Shown here piece by piece: positions 18,785 to 26,779 of a stretch of 64,000 nucleotides of DNA. Origin of the DNA: JAAZBW01 sp035647855 (GTDB lineage: Bacteria > Actinomycetota > Actinomycetes > Actinomycetales > Actinomycetaceae); NCBI GenBank assembly GCA_035647855.1, contig DASRMP010000039.1, positions 113,075 through 177,074 of the forward strand. Direction: 5' to 3'. The position numbers and the translations under genes are program-made. How positions within the stretch are numbered: the first letter of the stretch is position 1; every line of letters starts with the position of its first letter. The notes under the pieces are model-generated. The model ran no database searches. It was not told the DNA's origin and saw only the letters and a program-made list of their open reading frames with translations.

Positions 18785-19204
18785 TCAACTCCGCGCCTCG
18801 ATAACGGGGCACGTGTCCATAACAACATCGAGGCCCGCGGCCTTGGCACGCGCCGCGGCGGCCTCGTCCACGACCCCGAGTTGCAGCCATACCGCCTTCG
18901 CTCCGATCTCGATGGCCTCGTCCACGATCGTGCCTGCAATCTCGGAACGCACGAACACGTCGACGACGTCGATCGGGCCCGGCACGTCGGCGAGTCTGGC
19001 GTATCCCGTGGCGCCGTGCGCCTCCTCGGCCCGCGGATGCACGGGAACGATCTCCTTGCCGAGTTCCTCCTGCAAGAACCGGGCAACCCCGTAGGCGGTC
19101 CGGCGGGTGTTCGCCGACAGGCCGACCACCGCCCAGCGCGCCGGTACGGCGAGCAGGCGCCGGATCACGGCAGGATCGTTGCGGTGTCTTGGCTGTTCAG
19201 CCAT
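18785..19204 (-). CDS. CoA-binding domain protein, YccU type
   Basis: This 139-residue protein consists of one Rossmann-like CoA-binding domain (CoA_binding_2). A WAVVGLS nucleotide-binding turn lies near residue 25, followed by VARFL and IVPVHPRA strands, a VDVFVRSE segment and a C-terminal VVMDTCP. Length and motifs match the YccU family, whose cellular role is not settled. It is transcribed toward the CHAT operon, with 176 bases between it and the first CHAT gene. A shared transcript is possible, but a promoter-like sequence intervenes. Confidence 0.88.
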   Translation of the reverse strand: MAEQPRHRNDPAVIRRLLAVPARWAVVGLSANTRRTAYGVARFLQEELGKEIVPVHPRAEEAHGATGYARLADVPGPIDVVDVFVRSEIAGTIVDEAIEIGAKAVWLQLGVVDEAAAARAKAAGLDVVMDTCPVIEARS

Positions 19205-19305
19205 CGGGATCTCCTCCTGAAGACATCATCGTCTGCGATGTGGTCGACCGTCGTTGGCCGGTGGACAAGCCGTGTGCGCAGCGTATCGCCTCGCGTTGCG
19301 CAGAA

Positions 19306-19701
19306 CTACGCGTCCAGATCAATCGCGCGCTGCGCTTTGCTGGTTCTGGGGGTGGGTGTGACACCGCTGCCGTCGAATCCGTACCAGATGTGAGGTGAGA
19401 GGCACCCCCGCCAACAGGCTCGATCGCCACTACAGTTCGAGTACACGGCGAAGGGCTGGACCGCGGCGGGAGCGGGTTCGACGCTGAGGAAGCCGCCTGT
19501 TGCGGGGTCGATGCGGAGGACGGCAGGCTGACCGGAGTGGAACAACTCCTGCTCTTGTGCGCTGAGATTCTCCAATGCGGGCTCCGGGCGTGGAGCGTCG
19601 ATCGTCTGAGCGACGGCCGGTGATGCTGTCCCGAGCGCGGCAACGACCACAATTGCTGCCGTAAGCGTGGGGCGGATGATTCGCCGATGTGTAATCCTCA
19701 C
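19306..19701 (-). CDS. Small secreted Cys-containing protein of bacteriocin cluster
   Basis: This 131-residue protein has a clear signal peptide: basic start, hydrophobic core and an AVAQ-type cleavage region near residue 31. The mature part is short, with three cysteines clustered in a CSGDRACWRGC segment followed by an aromatic YGFDG stretch. I do not recognise the family. It lies 34 bases downstream of the ABC ATPase gene in the same direction, so it is probably the last gene of the lactococcin-972-type operon. Options are a second secreted peptide, an immunity factor or an unrelated secreted protein. GTG 19701 has GGAGAA upstream. Confidence 0.65.
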   Translation of the reverse strand: MRITHRRIIRPTLTAAIVVVAALGTASPAVAQTIDAPRPEPALENLSAQEQELFHSGQPAVLRIDPATGGFLSVEPAPAAVQPFAVYSNCSGDRACWRGCLSPHIWYGFDGSGVTPTPRTSKAQRAIDLDA

Positions 19702-19735
19702 TTCTTCTCCGTTTCGTGAATTGGGTGAGTCCGAC

Positions 19736-20401
19736 TCAAGGCGTTTGCGAGACCCGTCTGGGAGAATCCAGGTGAACGGTCCGTACGCAGGAGTTCTCGA
19801 CCGCCGGGTCGTGCGTGGCGATGAGGATCGATTTGCCTCGCTGGTTCAGCTCCCTCAGCAACCCAAGGACGGAGTCACGATTGTCGGGGTCGAGGGCACC
19901 GGTGGGCTCGTCGGCGAGGATAATGTCGCAGGGTTTGAGGAGGAGCCGCGCGATGGCCACTCGTTGCTGTTCGCCGCCCGAGAGCGTGAACGCCTTCTGG
20001 TTCTCGCTTCCGCCCAACCCGACCTGCTCGAGCGCCTCCCTTATGAGGTTCTTTCGCGGCGATCGGCGATGGACGTAGGCGAGGGCAATCTCAAGGTTCT
20101 GCTCGACAGTTGCGTCTTCCACCAGGGCGAAGTTCTGGAACAGGTACCCGAAGTGATGGCGAAGGTATCGCGTGGATCGGGCTGTGCGTGGCATCGGTGC
20201 GTCCGCGCCGAACAGTCGAACCTGTCCTCGATCTGGACGCTCGAGAAGGCCAACTAGGTTGAGTAGCGTTGACTTTCCTGACCCGCTCGGCCCCGTAACA
20301 GCGACCATCTCTCCGGCCTTGAGCTCGAAGTCGAACTCGGTGAGAACTTCACGACGCCCATAACTCTTGGAGATGTGGACGAGCTCAGCAGCCGCGGTCA
20401 T
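19736..20401 (-). CDS. ABC transporter ATPase, lactococcin-972 export/immunity type
   Basis: This 221-residue ATPase has Walker A GPSGSGKST near residue 37, a Q-loop in LFQNFALV, signature LSGGEQQR, Walker B IILADEPTGALD and an H-loop THD. It is of the MacB/LolD class. The gene set (ATPase, two extended-loop permeases and a lactococcin-972-like peptide) is the known arrangement for this bacteriocin group, where the transporter is thought to export the peptide or protect the producer. Its ATG overlaps the last base of the upstream permease stop (TAATG), so translation is coupled. Confidence 0.9.
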   Translation of the reverse strand: MTAAAELVHISKSYGRREVLTEFDFELKAGEMVAVTGPSGSGKSTLLNLVGLLERPDRGQVRLFGADAPMPRTARSTRYLRHHFGYLFQNFALVEDATVEQNLEIALAYVHRRSPRKNLIREALEQVGLGGSENQKAFTLSGGEQQRVAIARLLLKPCDIILADEPTGALDPDNRDSVLGLLRELNQRGKSILIATHDPAVENSCVRTVHLDSPRRVSQTP

Positions 20402-21726
20402 TACAGCTCCTTCAGTCGCTTGACGGTGTTCCGTCGTTCGAGAATTACGGCGGTCGTTAACGCAATAGCCGCATCAACGACAAGGAGCACCACGGCGAGC
20501 ATCACCAAGCCCAGAGCCGGCTCCGTGAACGAGGCGCTCTCCGTCGCCGGGGCCCCACTGGCACTTTGAACAGCCATAACCACCTGGGCAAGGAGCACTT
20601 GCGAGATCCACGCGAGACCGACCCAAAGGAGTAGCCCCTGATACGTGCGCCACAGGCCGTAACCATGCAACCGGCGAACGATCAGTGCTCGGCGGCGCCT
20701 GTCTGAGAAGACCGCGACGAAGGACCCGCTGAGGACCAGCAGTAGCAGCGCTGCGATGCCGGCTGCCGTCGCACTCCATGCGATGGCGCCCCTAAGTCCA
20801 CCAAGTTCGACGAAAACCGCTTCGTTCGCCTCGACCAGATCCACGAGGTTGTCATCCAAACTCAGTCGCTGAAGTGTCGGCCTGATCTCGGACAAGGTGG
20901 TCTGGGTGTCGCCGTCTAGCCGAATCTTGAGCGGGGTGTTGATCTCACCAGTGATCGAATTCAGCCGGTCGATGGTGAGGCTGTTGGAGGGGGTCATCAC
21001 CTCGAGGATCGGATCGCGCACCAAATTTCCGCGATCGATCTCCACCGTCGCGTTGAAACTGAAGACATCCTGCTCGGGCGCCATCCAGATTATCCGGACG
21101 GCTTGGTCACGGAACTGATCAGGAATGGGCTCTTCAAGCATGTTTCCCTGTCCTTGTACGGCACCCTCGAGCTCACCGTCACCCACGCGAGATGCCTGAA
21201 AGTATCGAATAATCTCGACTTCGGAGCCCTTGTAGGTGGACGGGACGAGAACGACCCAGTCTTCCTCTGTCCCATCGATGGCGATCTGCGTGCCGTCCTC
21301 GTCATAAACCGGAAACGCGTCAAGGTAGTTGGCGTTCACCCGGATCGGTGCCACGGGGAGCCAGGGGAACGCCGGGATCCCTTCGCGATAATTGCTCGCA
21401 TCGATGAAGACTGCGCCCGCGCTGTCGAGTTCTGAGTAGAGCTCACCGGCTTCAGCGATCTTGGTTTCATGACCGTCGGATTCGAACTCTTCAAGATCGT
21501 TCCCGTTGTAGTGAGGGTAGAACACGCCGTACCCGGAGGTTACTTTCCACCCCGTCAACAGGTCCTCGCGTGCGGTCGACTCCGCGTGCAGTTGCAGTAC
21601 CTGCAGCAGCACGAGCAGTACAACTGCACCGGAAACCACCTTCGCGAGGAACAGCACCGTGATACCGGCACGGCTACGCGCCCGCCGACGCCCAACCTGT
21701 TCCGGCTGATAGATAGTCGTTGTCAT
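20401..21726 (-). CDS. Bacteriocin-associated ABC permease, large extracytoplasmic domain
   Basis: This protein of about 441 residues has one N-terminal membrane segment (near 25-45), a large extracytoplasmic domain of about 260 residues, and three C-terminal membrane segments. This is the type VII (MacB/FtsX-like) permease topology found in lactococcin-972 clusters. The C-terminal VRRLHGY loop after a membrane helix resembles the coupling element seen in the partner permease (LRLHGF). ATG 21726 overlaps the upstream stop as ATGA and has GGGAG upstream. It pairs with the ATPase encoded next. Whether the complex exports peptide or gives immunity is not visible. Confidence 0.82.
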   Translation of the reverse strand: MTTTIYQPEQVGRRRARSRAGITVLFLAKVVSGAVVLLVLLQVLQLHAESTAREDLLTGWKVTSGYGVFYPHYNGNDLEEFESDGHETKIAEAGELYSELDSAGAVFIDASNYREGIPAFPWLPVAPIRVNANYLDAFPVYDEDGTQIAIDGTEEDWVVLVPSTYKGSEVEIIRYFQASRVGDGELEGAVQGQGNMLEEPIPDQFRDQAVRIIWMAPEQDVFSFNATVEIDRGNLVRDPILEVMTPSNSLTIDRLNSITGEINTPLKIRLDGDTQTTLSEIRPTLQRLSLDDNLVDLVEANEAVFVELGGLRGAIAWSATAAGIAALLLLVLSGSFVAVFSDRRRRALIVRRLHGYGLWRTYQGLLLWVGLAWISQVLLAQVVMAVQSASGAPATESASFTEPALGLVMLAVVLLVVDAAIALTTAVILERRNTVKRLKEL

Positions 21727-22709
21727 CTCACGGCTCCCTTGACGAGATCGGCAACGTGGATACGCGTAATCATGAATGCGCCGAAAAGCAACGACGTACA
21801 CAGGCCAACCAAGACGACCGCACTGAACGAAGCGGCCACTGAGAAGGCCAGAGCGACGTCGGTGCCAGGCACCAGGAGCAAGACGACGGCAGAGAGTAGA
21901 CCGCCGGCAGCGAACGCTGCGATCTCCAGCTTGCCGAGGACCTCGAACCAGGAACGGCCGATCGAAAAACCATGCAGCCTCAGCACACCGACTCGTTTCG
22001 CCTCCCGTGTGAGAACTGCGAGACCGAGACCCGCGATAACCGGCACGACCGCATACGGCACGAACCAGAGACCGTTTGCGTCTGTTAGGTACGGCCTGTC
22101 AGTACTTCCAGCGGGATGTATCTCGACATATGCGGTGGAGTTCAGAGAACCGAGGCGGTCTGTGATAGTGGACAGAAAGAGCTCGACAGCTCCATCGTCT
22201 TGAGAATCAATGACATACGTGCCGGCGGAAGGAAGGCGGTCGAAGGCGGCGTCCAGAGGTCGGAACTCGAGGTCGTAGGCGTTACCCAGCACACGCGGCG
22301 CACCAACGACCTTTACTCCATCTGCAGGAGTCGAAGCTACGGCAACGCGCTCACCAGTCGACTCCGCGGAGGTCAGCCACCGGCCCTCGCGCAACGTGAA
22401 CTCACCTAGCAAAGGCGATCCCTTTCGTCCGAGGTACAAGTAGTAGATGAGCGTCGTGCGACCGGACTCAGTCGTTTCAACGCTCATCCGTGACACACCA
22501 ACGCCCGACGCGATCACAGCCTCAGCGAGGATGCTCTCCGTGATGTCCGGGTCTGCTACTACTGGAACGTCCGGCCAATCGAACGCCGTCCCAGTGCTCA
22601 TGCCCGCATTCCACGCGCGCGATTCTCCCCGGACAACCGCATCCCCCACGACCCACAGCGGAACGAGGAGAGACATCGCGACGATGAGAGCACACAGCGT
22701 CGCCTTCAC
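21723..22709 (-). CDS. Second bacteriocin-associated ABC permease
   Basis: This protein of about 328 residues, counted from GTG 22709, has an N-terminal membrane segment, an extracytoplasmic domain of about 180 residues and three C-terminal membrane helices. The LRLHGFSIGRSW loop matches its partner. The open frame runs to 22829, but a terminator-like hairpin (22752-22783) lies inside that extension, which argues for the later start. It overlaps the next permease by 4 bp. It probably forms a heterodimer with that permease, energised by the ATPase. Confidence 0.75.
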   Translation of the reverse strand: MKATLCALIVAMSLLVPLWVVGDAVVRGESRAWNAGMSTGTAFDWPDVPVVADPDITESILAEAVIASGVGVSRMSVETTESGRTTLIYYLYLGRKGSPLLGEFTLREGRWLTSAESTGERVAVASTPADGVKVVGAPRVLGNAYDLEFRPLDAAFDRLPSAGTYVIDSQDDGAVELFLSTITDRLGSLNSTAYVEIHPAGSTDRPYLTDANGLWFVPYAVVPVIAGLGLAVLTREAKRVGVLRLHGFSIGRSWFEVLGKLEIAAFAAGGLLSAVVLLLVPGTDVALAFSVAASFSAVVLVGLCTSLLFGAFMITRIHVADLVKGAVR

Positions 22710-22751
22710 AGTCGCGCCCCAGCCCTCTCGCGCGGTCGACCGGAGTCGGCA

Positions 22752-22783
22752 GTGTCCGGCACGACAGCGGTCGTGCCGGACAC
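22752..22783 (-). terminator. Hairpin between bacteriocin gene and transporter genes
   Basis: A perfect 14-bp stem with a 4-base loop lies about 55 bases after the bacteriocin stop and before the first permease. Such hairpins commonly let the peptide gene be expressed more strongly than the transporter. Confidence 0.7.
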
Positions 22784-22838
22784 CATAGATGACGAGCGAC
22801 GTATCCTGGGTACCTCGCTCACTGCCCATGCGGACGAC

Positions 22839-23280
22839 TCAATACGTCGCCCAGTAGGTGTAGCAGGTGTACGCGGCGCCCGCCCAAGTGCTCGCGTTGG
22901 ACCAGTTGCCCGCGTTGGCGTACTGCTTGACGTCGCTCGCCGAGATGATGGCCGTCGAACTGCGGTACCTCGTGTTGTGTACGTAGTTGGAGTAGCACGT
23001 CTTCGGCGGCCAGATGTTGAGGTACGAACCGTAGTTCCACGTCCCACCGCCGACGTTCTGAACTGTGAAGGGCGTGATCGTGCCCTCGGGAACGATATCG
23101 CTGACTGTGACGTCGGTGTCATCAGGCGAGATAGCCCCGCCACTGGCCACCGGCGTGGGCTCCTTCTCTGCGGCCTGCGCGGGGCCAGCAGCCGGCAGTC
23201 ACCCACCAGCCAGGAGCGCTGCCGCGGCAGCGCTCCTGGCTGATGCGCAGCGCCAAGCCGCGCTTACGCGTATTTTCCAT
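22839..23280 (-). pseudogene. Lactococcin-972-type bacteriocin precursor with disrupted signal peptide
   Basis: The C-terminal 103 codons (GTG 23150 to 22839) encode a peptide typical of the lactococcin-972 family. It has a Gly-Gly-Gly-Thr-Trp entry, a YSNYVHNTRYRSS segment and an aromatic end YTYWATY. A natural start at ATG 23280, with GAAAGG upstream, encodes a basic signal-peptide head. The hydrophobic core then lies in a different frame (after about 15 codons), and that frame has a TGA at 23199-23201 just before LPAAGPAQA, a normal cleavage region. The break coincides with a 36-bp perfect palindrome. Either the precursor is dead, or the assembly has an error here. An internal GTG 23150 with AAGGAG could still make an unexported product. 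Confidence 0.7.
23207..23242. repeat. 36-bp perfect palindrome in bacteriocin signal-peptide region
   Basis: Bases 23207-23224 are the exact reverse complement of 23225-23242. The palindrome lies where the reading frame of the bacteriocin precursor breaks, so it may mark a replication-slippage event or a sequencing compression. Confidence 0.85.
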
Positions 23281-23312
23281 CAGACCGACCTTTCTCGAGG
23301 TGCGAATGGGCT

Positions 23313-23334
23313 AAACATAGCGGCTACTTTGTTT
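23313..23334. promoter_or_regulatory. ARE-like operator 1 (butyrolactone receptor site)
   Basis: This 22-base imperfect palindrome starts AAACATAG and ends ACTTTGTTT, and 16 of its 22 positions are symmetrical. Length and AAAC/GTTT ends resemble the autoregulatory elements bound by ArpA/ScbR-type receptors. It lies upstream of the leftward bacteriocin gene. Confidence 0.5.
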
Positions 23335-23390
23335 CTGGCCAAGGGTGCATCTTGGCTTCTTTGGGGGCGCGTCCGAACAGCCGGCTAGTT

Positions 23391-23414
23391 GAAACGTAGT
23401 AGCTACAATCTTTC
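23391..23414. promoter_or_regulatory. ARE-like operator 2
   Basis: This 24-base palindrome-like site starts GAAACGTAG and ends ATCTTTC around a central GTAGCTAC. It lies 99 bases before the AfsA-like start. Its left half GAAACGnAnnAGCTA recurs upstream of the TetR receptor gene at 24797-24820, which supports one receptor acting at both places. Confidence 0.5.
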
Positions 23415-23512
23415 TGTGAATGTATCCAGTGAGCTGCTAGGCCCGGTCGACCCTGGACCCATGCTGTCTTTGGGCAACGGGGCCTCCTGCGGGGAGGGCA
23501 AGTGAAAGGAGG

Positions 23513-24136
23513 TTGATCGTTCGCTCGGCGCACGCGATCGCTCACCCTCCGACCACCCACCAAACTGCATATCAGTGCGAAGGAGGCCCTGACCCGCGGG
23601 AGCAGCTGCGCTCACTCCTCAGCGTCTTTGCGATGATGTCCGGCGAACGGGTCATCGCGACTGGGAACGGGTGGCTTCGTGTCATTACCCCTGCTGTCTA
23701 CAGAAGACTGCGGGCGCACCGGACGCCGCGTCAGCCGTCCACGGCGGACCGACGCAGCATACGCCCCGTGACGCTCGGGTCGGCACCAGACGCGGCGCTC
23801 ATCGCCCGGAGTTGGACCGCATCCATCGACGCTGAGGATCCGTACTTCTTTGACCACGCGGTGGATCATCTGCCTGGCATGGCCATCTACGAAGCGGCAT
23901 GCGCGGTTGCCACTTCATCGTCGCGGCTACAGCACCCACGAGTCACTAGCTTCGACGGCCGCTTTCATCGGTTCGTCGAACTCGACCGGCCCCTAGAGCT
24001 CACTATCGAATCGCTGCAATCACTTCCGTCCTCCGACGGCCGCTTTGTCATCGCCGCGAGCTCAGAGGGACTGTTGGCGATGGACGCCACTATCGGCGTG
24101 TCGAGCTACGCGGGCGAGGAACTTCCTGCGAGCTGA
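23513..24136 (+). CDS. AfsA-like hotdog protein, butyrolactone synthesis type
   Basis: This 207-residue protein carries the AfsA hotdog signature FDHAVDHLPGM (residues 112-122), followed by a helix and a FVELDRP strand. AfsA enzymes couple a beta-ketoacyl chain to a glycerol-type acceptor in gamma-butyrolactone signal synthesis. Classical AfsA is about 300 residues with two hotdog repeats. This one is about two-thirds of that, with only one clear repeat. The TTG start directly abuts AAAGGAGG, which is unusually close. No other start exists before an internal ATG at 23633. It overlaps the convergent TetR gene by 31 bases and is divergent from the bacteriocin. Confidence 0.75.
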   Translation: MIVRSAHAIAHPPTTHQTAYQCEGGPDPREQLRSLLSVFAMMSGERVIATGNGWLRVITPAVYRRLRAHRTPRQPSTADRRSIRPVTLGSAPDAALIARSWTASIDAEDPYFFDHAVDHLPGMAIYEAACAVATSSSRLQHPRVTSFDGRFHRFVELDRPLELTIESLQSLPSSDGRFVIAASSEGLLAMDATIGVSSYAGEELPAS

Positions 24137-24765
24137 CGAATCAGGTAGGACGTTGAGCTGAGGACAGGATGATGCGAGTCACGAACAATGCCGGCGAGTA
24201 GGACGGGCCACATCCGCTCCAAACGGTCGAGGAGATCATCACTCCCCGAGAGCGCGGCTGAAACAAACTGAGTGCCCGTGAAGGCAGAGATCACCAGTTC
24301 CGCCGCTGCGTCCATGTTCAGTCCATCACGTGTCTCCCCTGCGACGGATGCGCGTTCGAGGAGGACACGACAGGCGTGAATCCAATCTCGGTACGGCGCC
24401 GCAGCCACACCCGCGAGATCCTCCGCGGACTCCGTGCTCAAACGCAAACCGGCGCGAACTACAGGCTCGCTGAGGATTTGCGCTGCGAGATCCCCGGACA
24501 ACCGGACGATGCTCTCGATGCCCGATTGAGTGGACTCAAGATAAGCCGCCCCTGCCGCGCTGGACAGCTCGTGCTGCCGACGAATGATCTCCTCGGCGAG
24601 CTCTCGCTTCGAGTCAAAATGGAAGTAGAGCGCCCCCTGCGTGACAGACGCTTCACGCGTGATGTCTCTCAATGTCGTGGCCCGGTAGCCCTGCCGACCA
24701 AAAACTGCGGCCGCAGCATGGATCAGCGACTCCTTGGTTTCCGTCGCCCGCTGCTGTTGCGCCAA
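24106..24765 (-). CDS. ArpA/ScbR-type TetR receptor for butyrolactone-like signal
   Basis: This 219-residue regulator has an N-terminal helix-turn-helix (ATTLRDITREASVTQGALYFHF, residues 28-49) of the form seen in gamma-butyrolactone receptors, where TxGALYFHF is diagnostic. The following VRLSGDLAAQ and PVVRAGLRLSTE segments match the ArpA family ligand domain. Such receptors repress target and self promoters until the signal binds. A half-site identical in pattern to the upstream operator lies at 24797-24820, before its start, consistent with autoregulation. Pairing with the AfsA-like gene suggests a complete local signalling circuit. Confidence 0.85.
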   Translation of the reverse strand: MAQQQRATETKESLIHAAAAVFGRQGYRATTLRDITREASVTQGALYFHFDSKRELAEEIIRRQHELSSAAGAAYLESTQSGIESIVRLSGDLAAQILSEPVVRAGLRLSTESAEDLAGVAAAPYRDWIHACRVLLERASVAGETRDGLNMDAAAELVISAFTGTQFVSAALSGSDDLLDRLERMWPVLLAGIVRDSHHPVLSSTSYLIRQLAGSSSPA

Positions 24766-24796
24766 CGTCGGCTCCTTTCGTCGGATAAGTCATCGT

Positions 24797-24820
24797 AGTA
24801 CCCACTAGCTTTTTCGTTTC
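24797..24820 (-). promoter_or_regulatory. ARE-like half-site before receptor gene
   Basis: On the minus strand the site begins GAAACGAAAAAGCTA. It shares the GAAACG and AGCTA blocks with operator 2 at 23391-23414, 32 bases before the receptor start. The second half is degenerate. Confidence 0.4.
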
Positions 24821-24885
24821 TGAAATGAGGATGCCTTGACTCGCCCCACTCTCATCACAGGCGCGACCGGATTTAGGCTTGACGG

Positions 24886-26730
24886 GTGGCAGGCATCCAG
24901 CGCATCGATGACGCGCGTTCCGCAGCCGCGCTCGCCGATCTCCTCAACGGGAATGGGCGCAGGCGGCCCGTCGTCGTCGTGACGATTCCGGCCGGCCGTA
25001 CCGAGCCGTGGATCGACGCCGAGGAGATCGCCAGAGAGACAGGGAGCCTCGCCGACGTCTACCTGATGCCGACGGGTGAGTTCACGTGGGAGTTCTCGCG
25101 CCGGATGGTGGAGGGCACGCAGGTGTACGGCGGCGCCGGCCGCGCGTACCCGGTCGGCCACGAATGGGCCTCCGACCTGACGAAATCGCCACTGCGTTTC
25201 GCCTTCGACGCCGACGACGGCGAGAGCGCGACTCAGGAACTCATCTCCGACGCACTCCGGATGGCGGCCGCGACAGGCCTGCTCGCCTCGCGCCCGGCCC
25301 GCGCACTGCGGCGCGTGGTTGGCGTGGTGAAGGGGATCGTCGCAGGACGCGCCTTCGTGGACATCGGCAAGGGGTTGCCCGCAACGGTGGCGGAGGAGCT
25401 CATCCTCGAGGACGTCTTGATCGGGCGGGTTCTTGCGGTGGGGCAGCGGATCGAGGGCTGGTACGACGCCGAGACCAACCGCATCGACGTCGCGAAGGGC
25501 CTCCGGTCGGCCGATGATGCACTCAGGGACTACTCCCCCGACGACGTCGTGCTCGCGCGAGTTGCGATGGTGCGCAACGGCAAGGCCGATCTGGTGCTCT
25601 ATCCCAGAACGACCAACCCCGCGATCGCGGTCACCGTCCTCCGGGAGGACGTCACGACGAATCCGCTCGACGATCTGCGCACGTTGATGACGGTCGGCGA
25701 AGTCGTCCCGGCGCGAGTGGTCTCCATCGGACCCAAGTGGTCGCTCATCATGAGCGACGTCGACGACGACGAGCCCATCCTCACCGCCCCGGCTCTGCTC
25801 CCCGGTGGTCCACCCTGGCTCATCGAGGAACCTGACGACGTCGAGCCCGAGTTGCCGCAGCCCAGCGCGCCCCCGGTACTCCTCGTCCCCGCCCGACCGG
25901 AGGCCACGGTCGAGGAGCTGCCCGCCGAGGAACCGCTTGTCCAGGAACCGGCGCCCGCACCTCCGCTTCCAAAACCGAAGCCGTCAATGCTCGACCGAAA
26001 CCGGCCTCGTTCCGGGCGGTCCCCGGCGGCGCCTCCCGCGGCATCCCCAGCGGCGCCTCCTGCGCCGGTGCCCGCCGAATCGACCCGGGCGCTGCTCCGC
26101 CAGATCGACGGACTGAAGGCTCAGGTTGCCGAACTCGAACGCGACAAGGAGAACCTCCGTGTGCAGAAGCTCGCTGCTGAGCAGCACGGCAAGGGGTTGA
26201 AGCGTGAACTCGATGACGCCGGGCGCCACGCGAATATGCTCAAGCACGAACTGAAAGCCGCGAAGGCCCGGCTTCGCAAGGCCGGCAATAGGCGGTCTGC
26301 CGAGGTACTGGACGCGGGTCCGAAGTTCGCCGATTCCGAGCAGGGATTCCGCTACCTCGTACTGACCCAGTGGGCCACACGGACGTTGCCGGGCGAGCAA
26401 TCCGACCGGCCGCTCCCCGACTACATCATCGGCCCGCGCTTCCTCGACTCCCTCCGACGACTCGAGGGAATCAAGGACGAGAAGGTCGCCGACGTCGCCT
26501 TCGAGATCGTGACGGGGCTCGCCCCCTCACTTTCAAGCCGTGAGGTGCACCAGCTCCGCACCGGCCCCGGTGGCGACGACCCGATCAGAGTCAGGGACGA
26601 CGGCGCCGTGGCATGGCGCGCGAGCCTCCAGGTGAACACGCCCTCGGCCCGGCGCATCCACTACTGGGTGCTTCCGAACGGGCAGATCGAACTTGCCCGC
26701 GTCACCACCCATGATGATTTCGACGCCTGA
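24886..26730 (+). CDS. Multidomain protein of unknown function with coiled coil
   Basis: I do not recognise a family for this 614-residue protein. The N-terminal 110 residues form an alpha/beta region. Two beta-rich stretches follow (about 145-205 and 222-295) that could be S1-like OB folds. Next come a Pro/Ala/Glu-rich linker (305-390), a charged coiled coil (400-465), a helical part, and a compact C-terminal domain rich in strands ending in WVLPNGQIELARV. No signal peptide or membrane segment is seen. The start is GTG 24886. A TAGGCT -10-like box lies 7 bases before it, so the mRNA may be leaderless. Nucleic-acid binding is only a guess. Confidence 0.75.
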   Translation: MAGIQRIDDARSAAALADLLNGNGRRRPVVVVTIPAGRTEPWIDAEEIARETGSLADVYLMPTGEFTWEFSRRMVEGTQVYGGAGRAYPVGHEWASDLTKSPLRFAFDADDGESATQELISDALRMAAATGLLASRPARALRRVVGVVKGIVAGRAFVDIGKGLPATVAEELILEDVLIGRVLAVGQRIEGWYDAETNRIDVAKGLRSADDALRDYSPDDVVLARVAMVRNGKADLVLYPRTTNPAIAVTVLREDVTTNPLDDLRTLMTVGEVVPARVVSIGPKWSLIMSDVDDDEPILTAPALLPGGPPWLIEEPDDVEPELPQPSAPPVLLVPARPEATVEELPAEEPLVQEPAPAPPLPKPKPSMLDRNRPRSGRSPAAPPAASPAAPPAPVPAESTRALLRQIDGLKAQVAELERDKENLRVQKLAAEQHGKGLKRELDDAGRHANMLKHELKAAKARLRKAGNRRSAEVLDAGPKFADSEQGFRYLVLTQWATRTLPGEQSDRPLPDYIIGPRFLDSLRRLEGIKDEKVADVAFEIVTGLAPSLSSREVHQLRTGPGGDDPIRVRDDGAVAWRASLQVNTPSARRIHYWVLPNGQIELARVTTHDDFDA

Positions 26731-26779
26731 GCCGGCGGTGTCGGAAGCACGGATAGAACAACCCTCGCAGGGGTTACGT

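Noticed and set aside
22706..23206. 166-codon leftward frame over the bacteriocin gene
   Set aside because: The overlapping frame 22839-23150 has the lactococcin-972 pattern. The longer frame is Arg/Ser/Thr-rich and lacks features.
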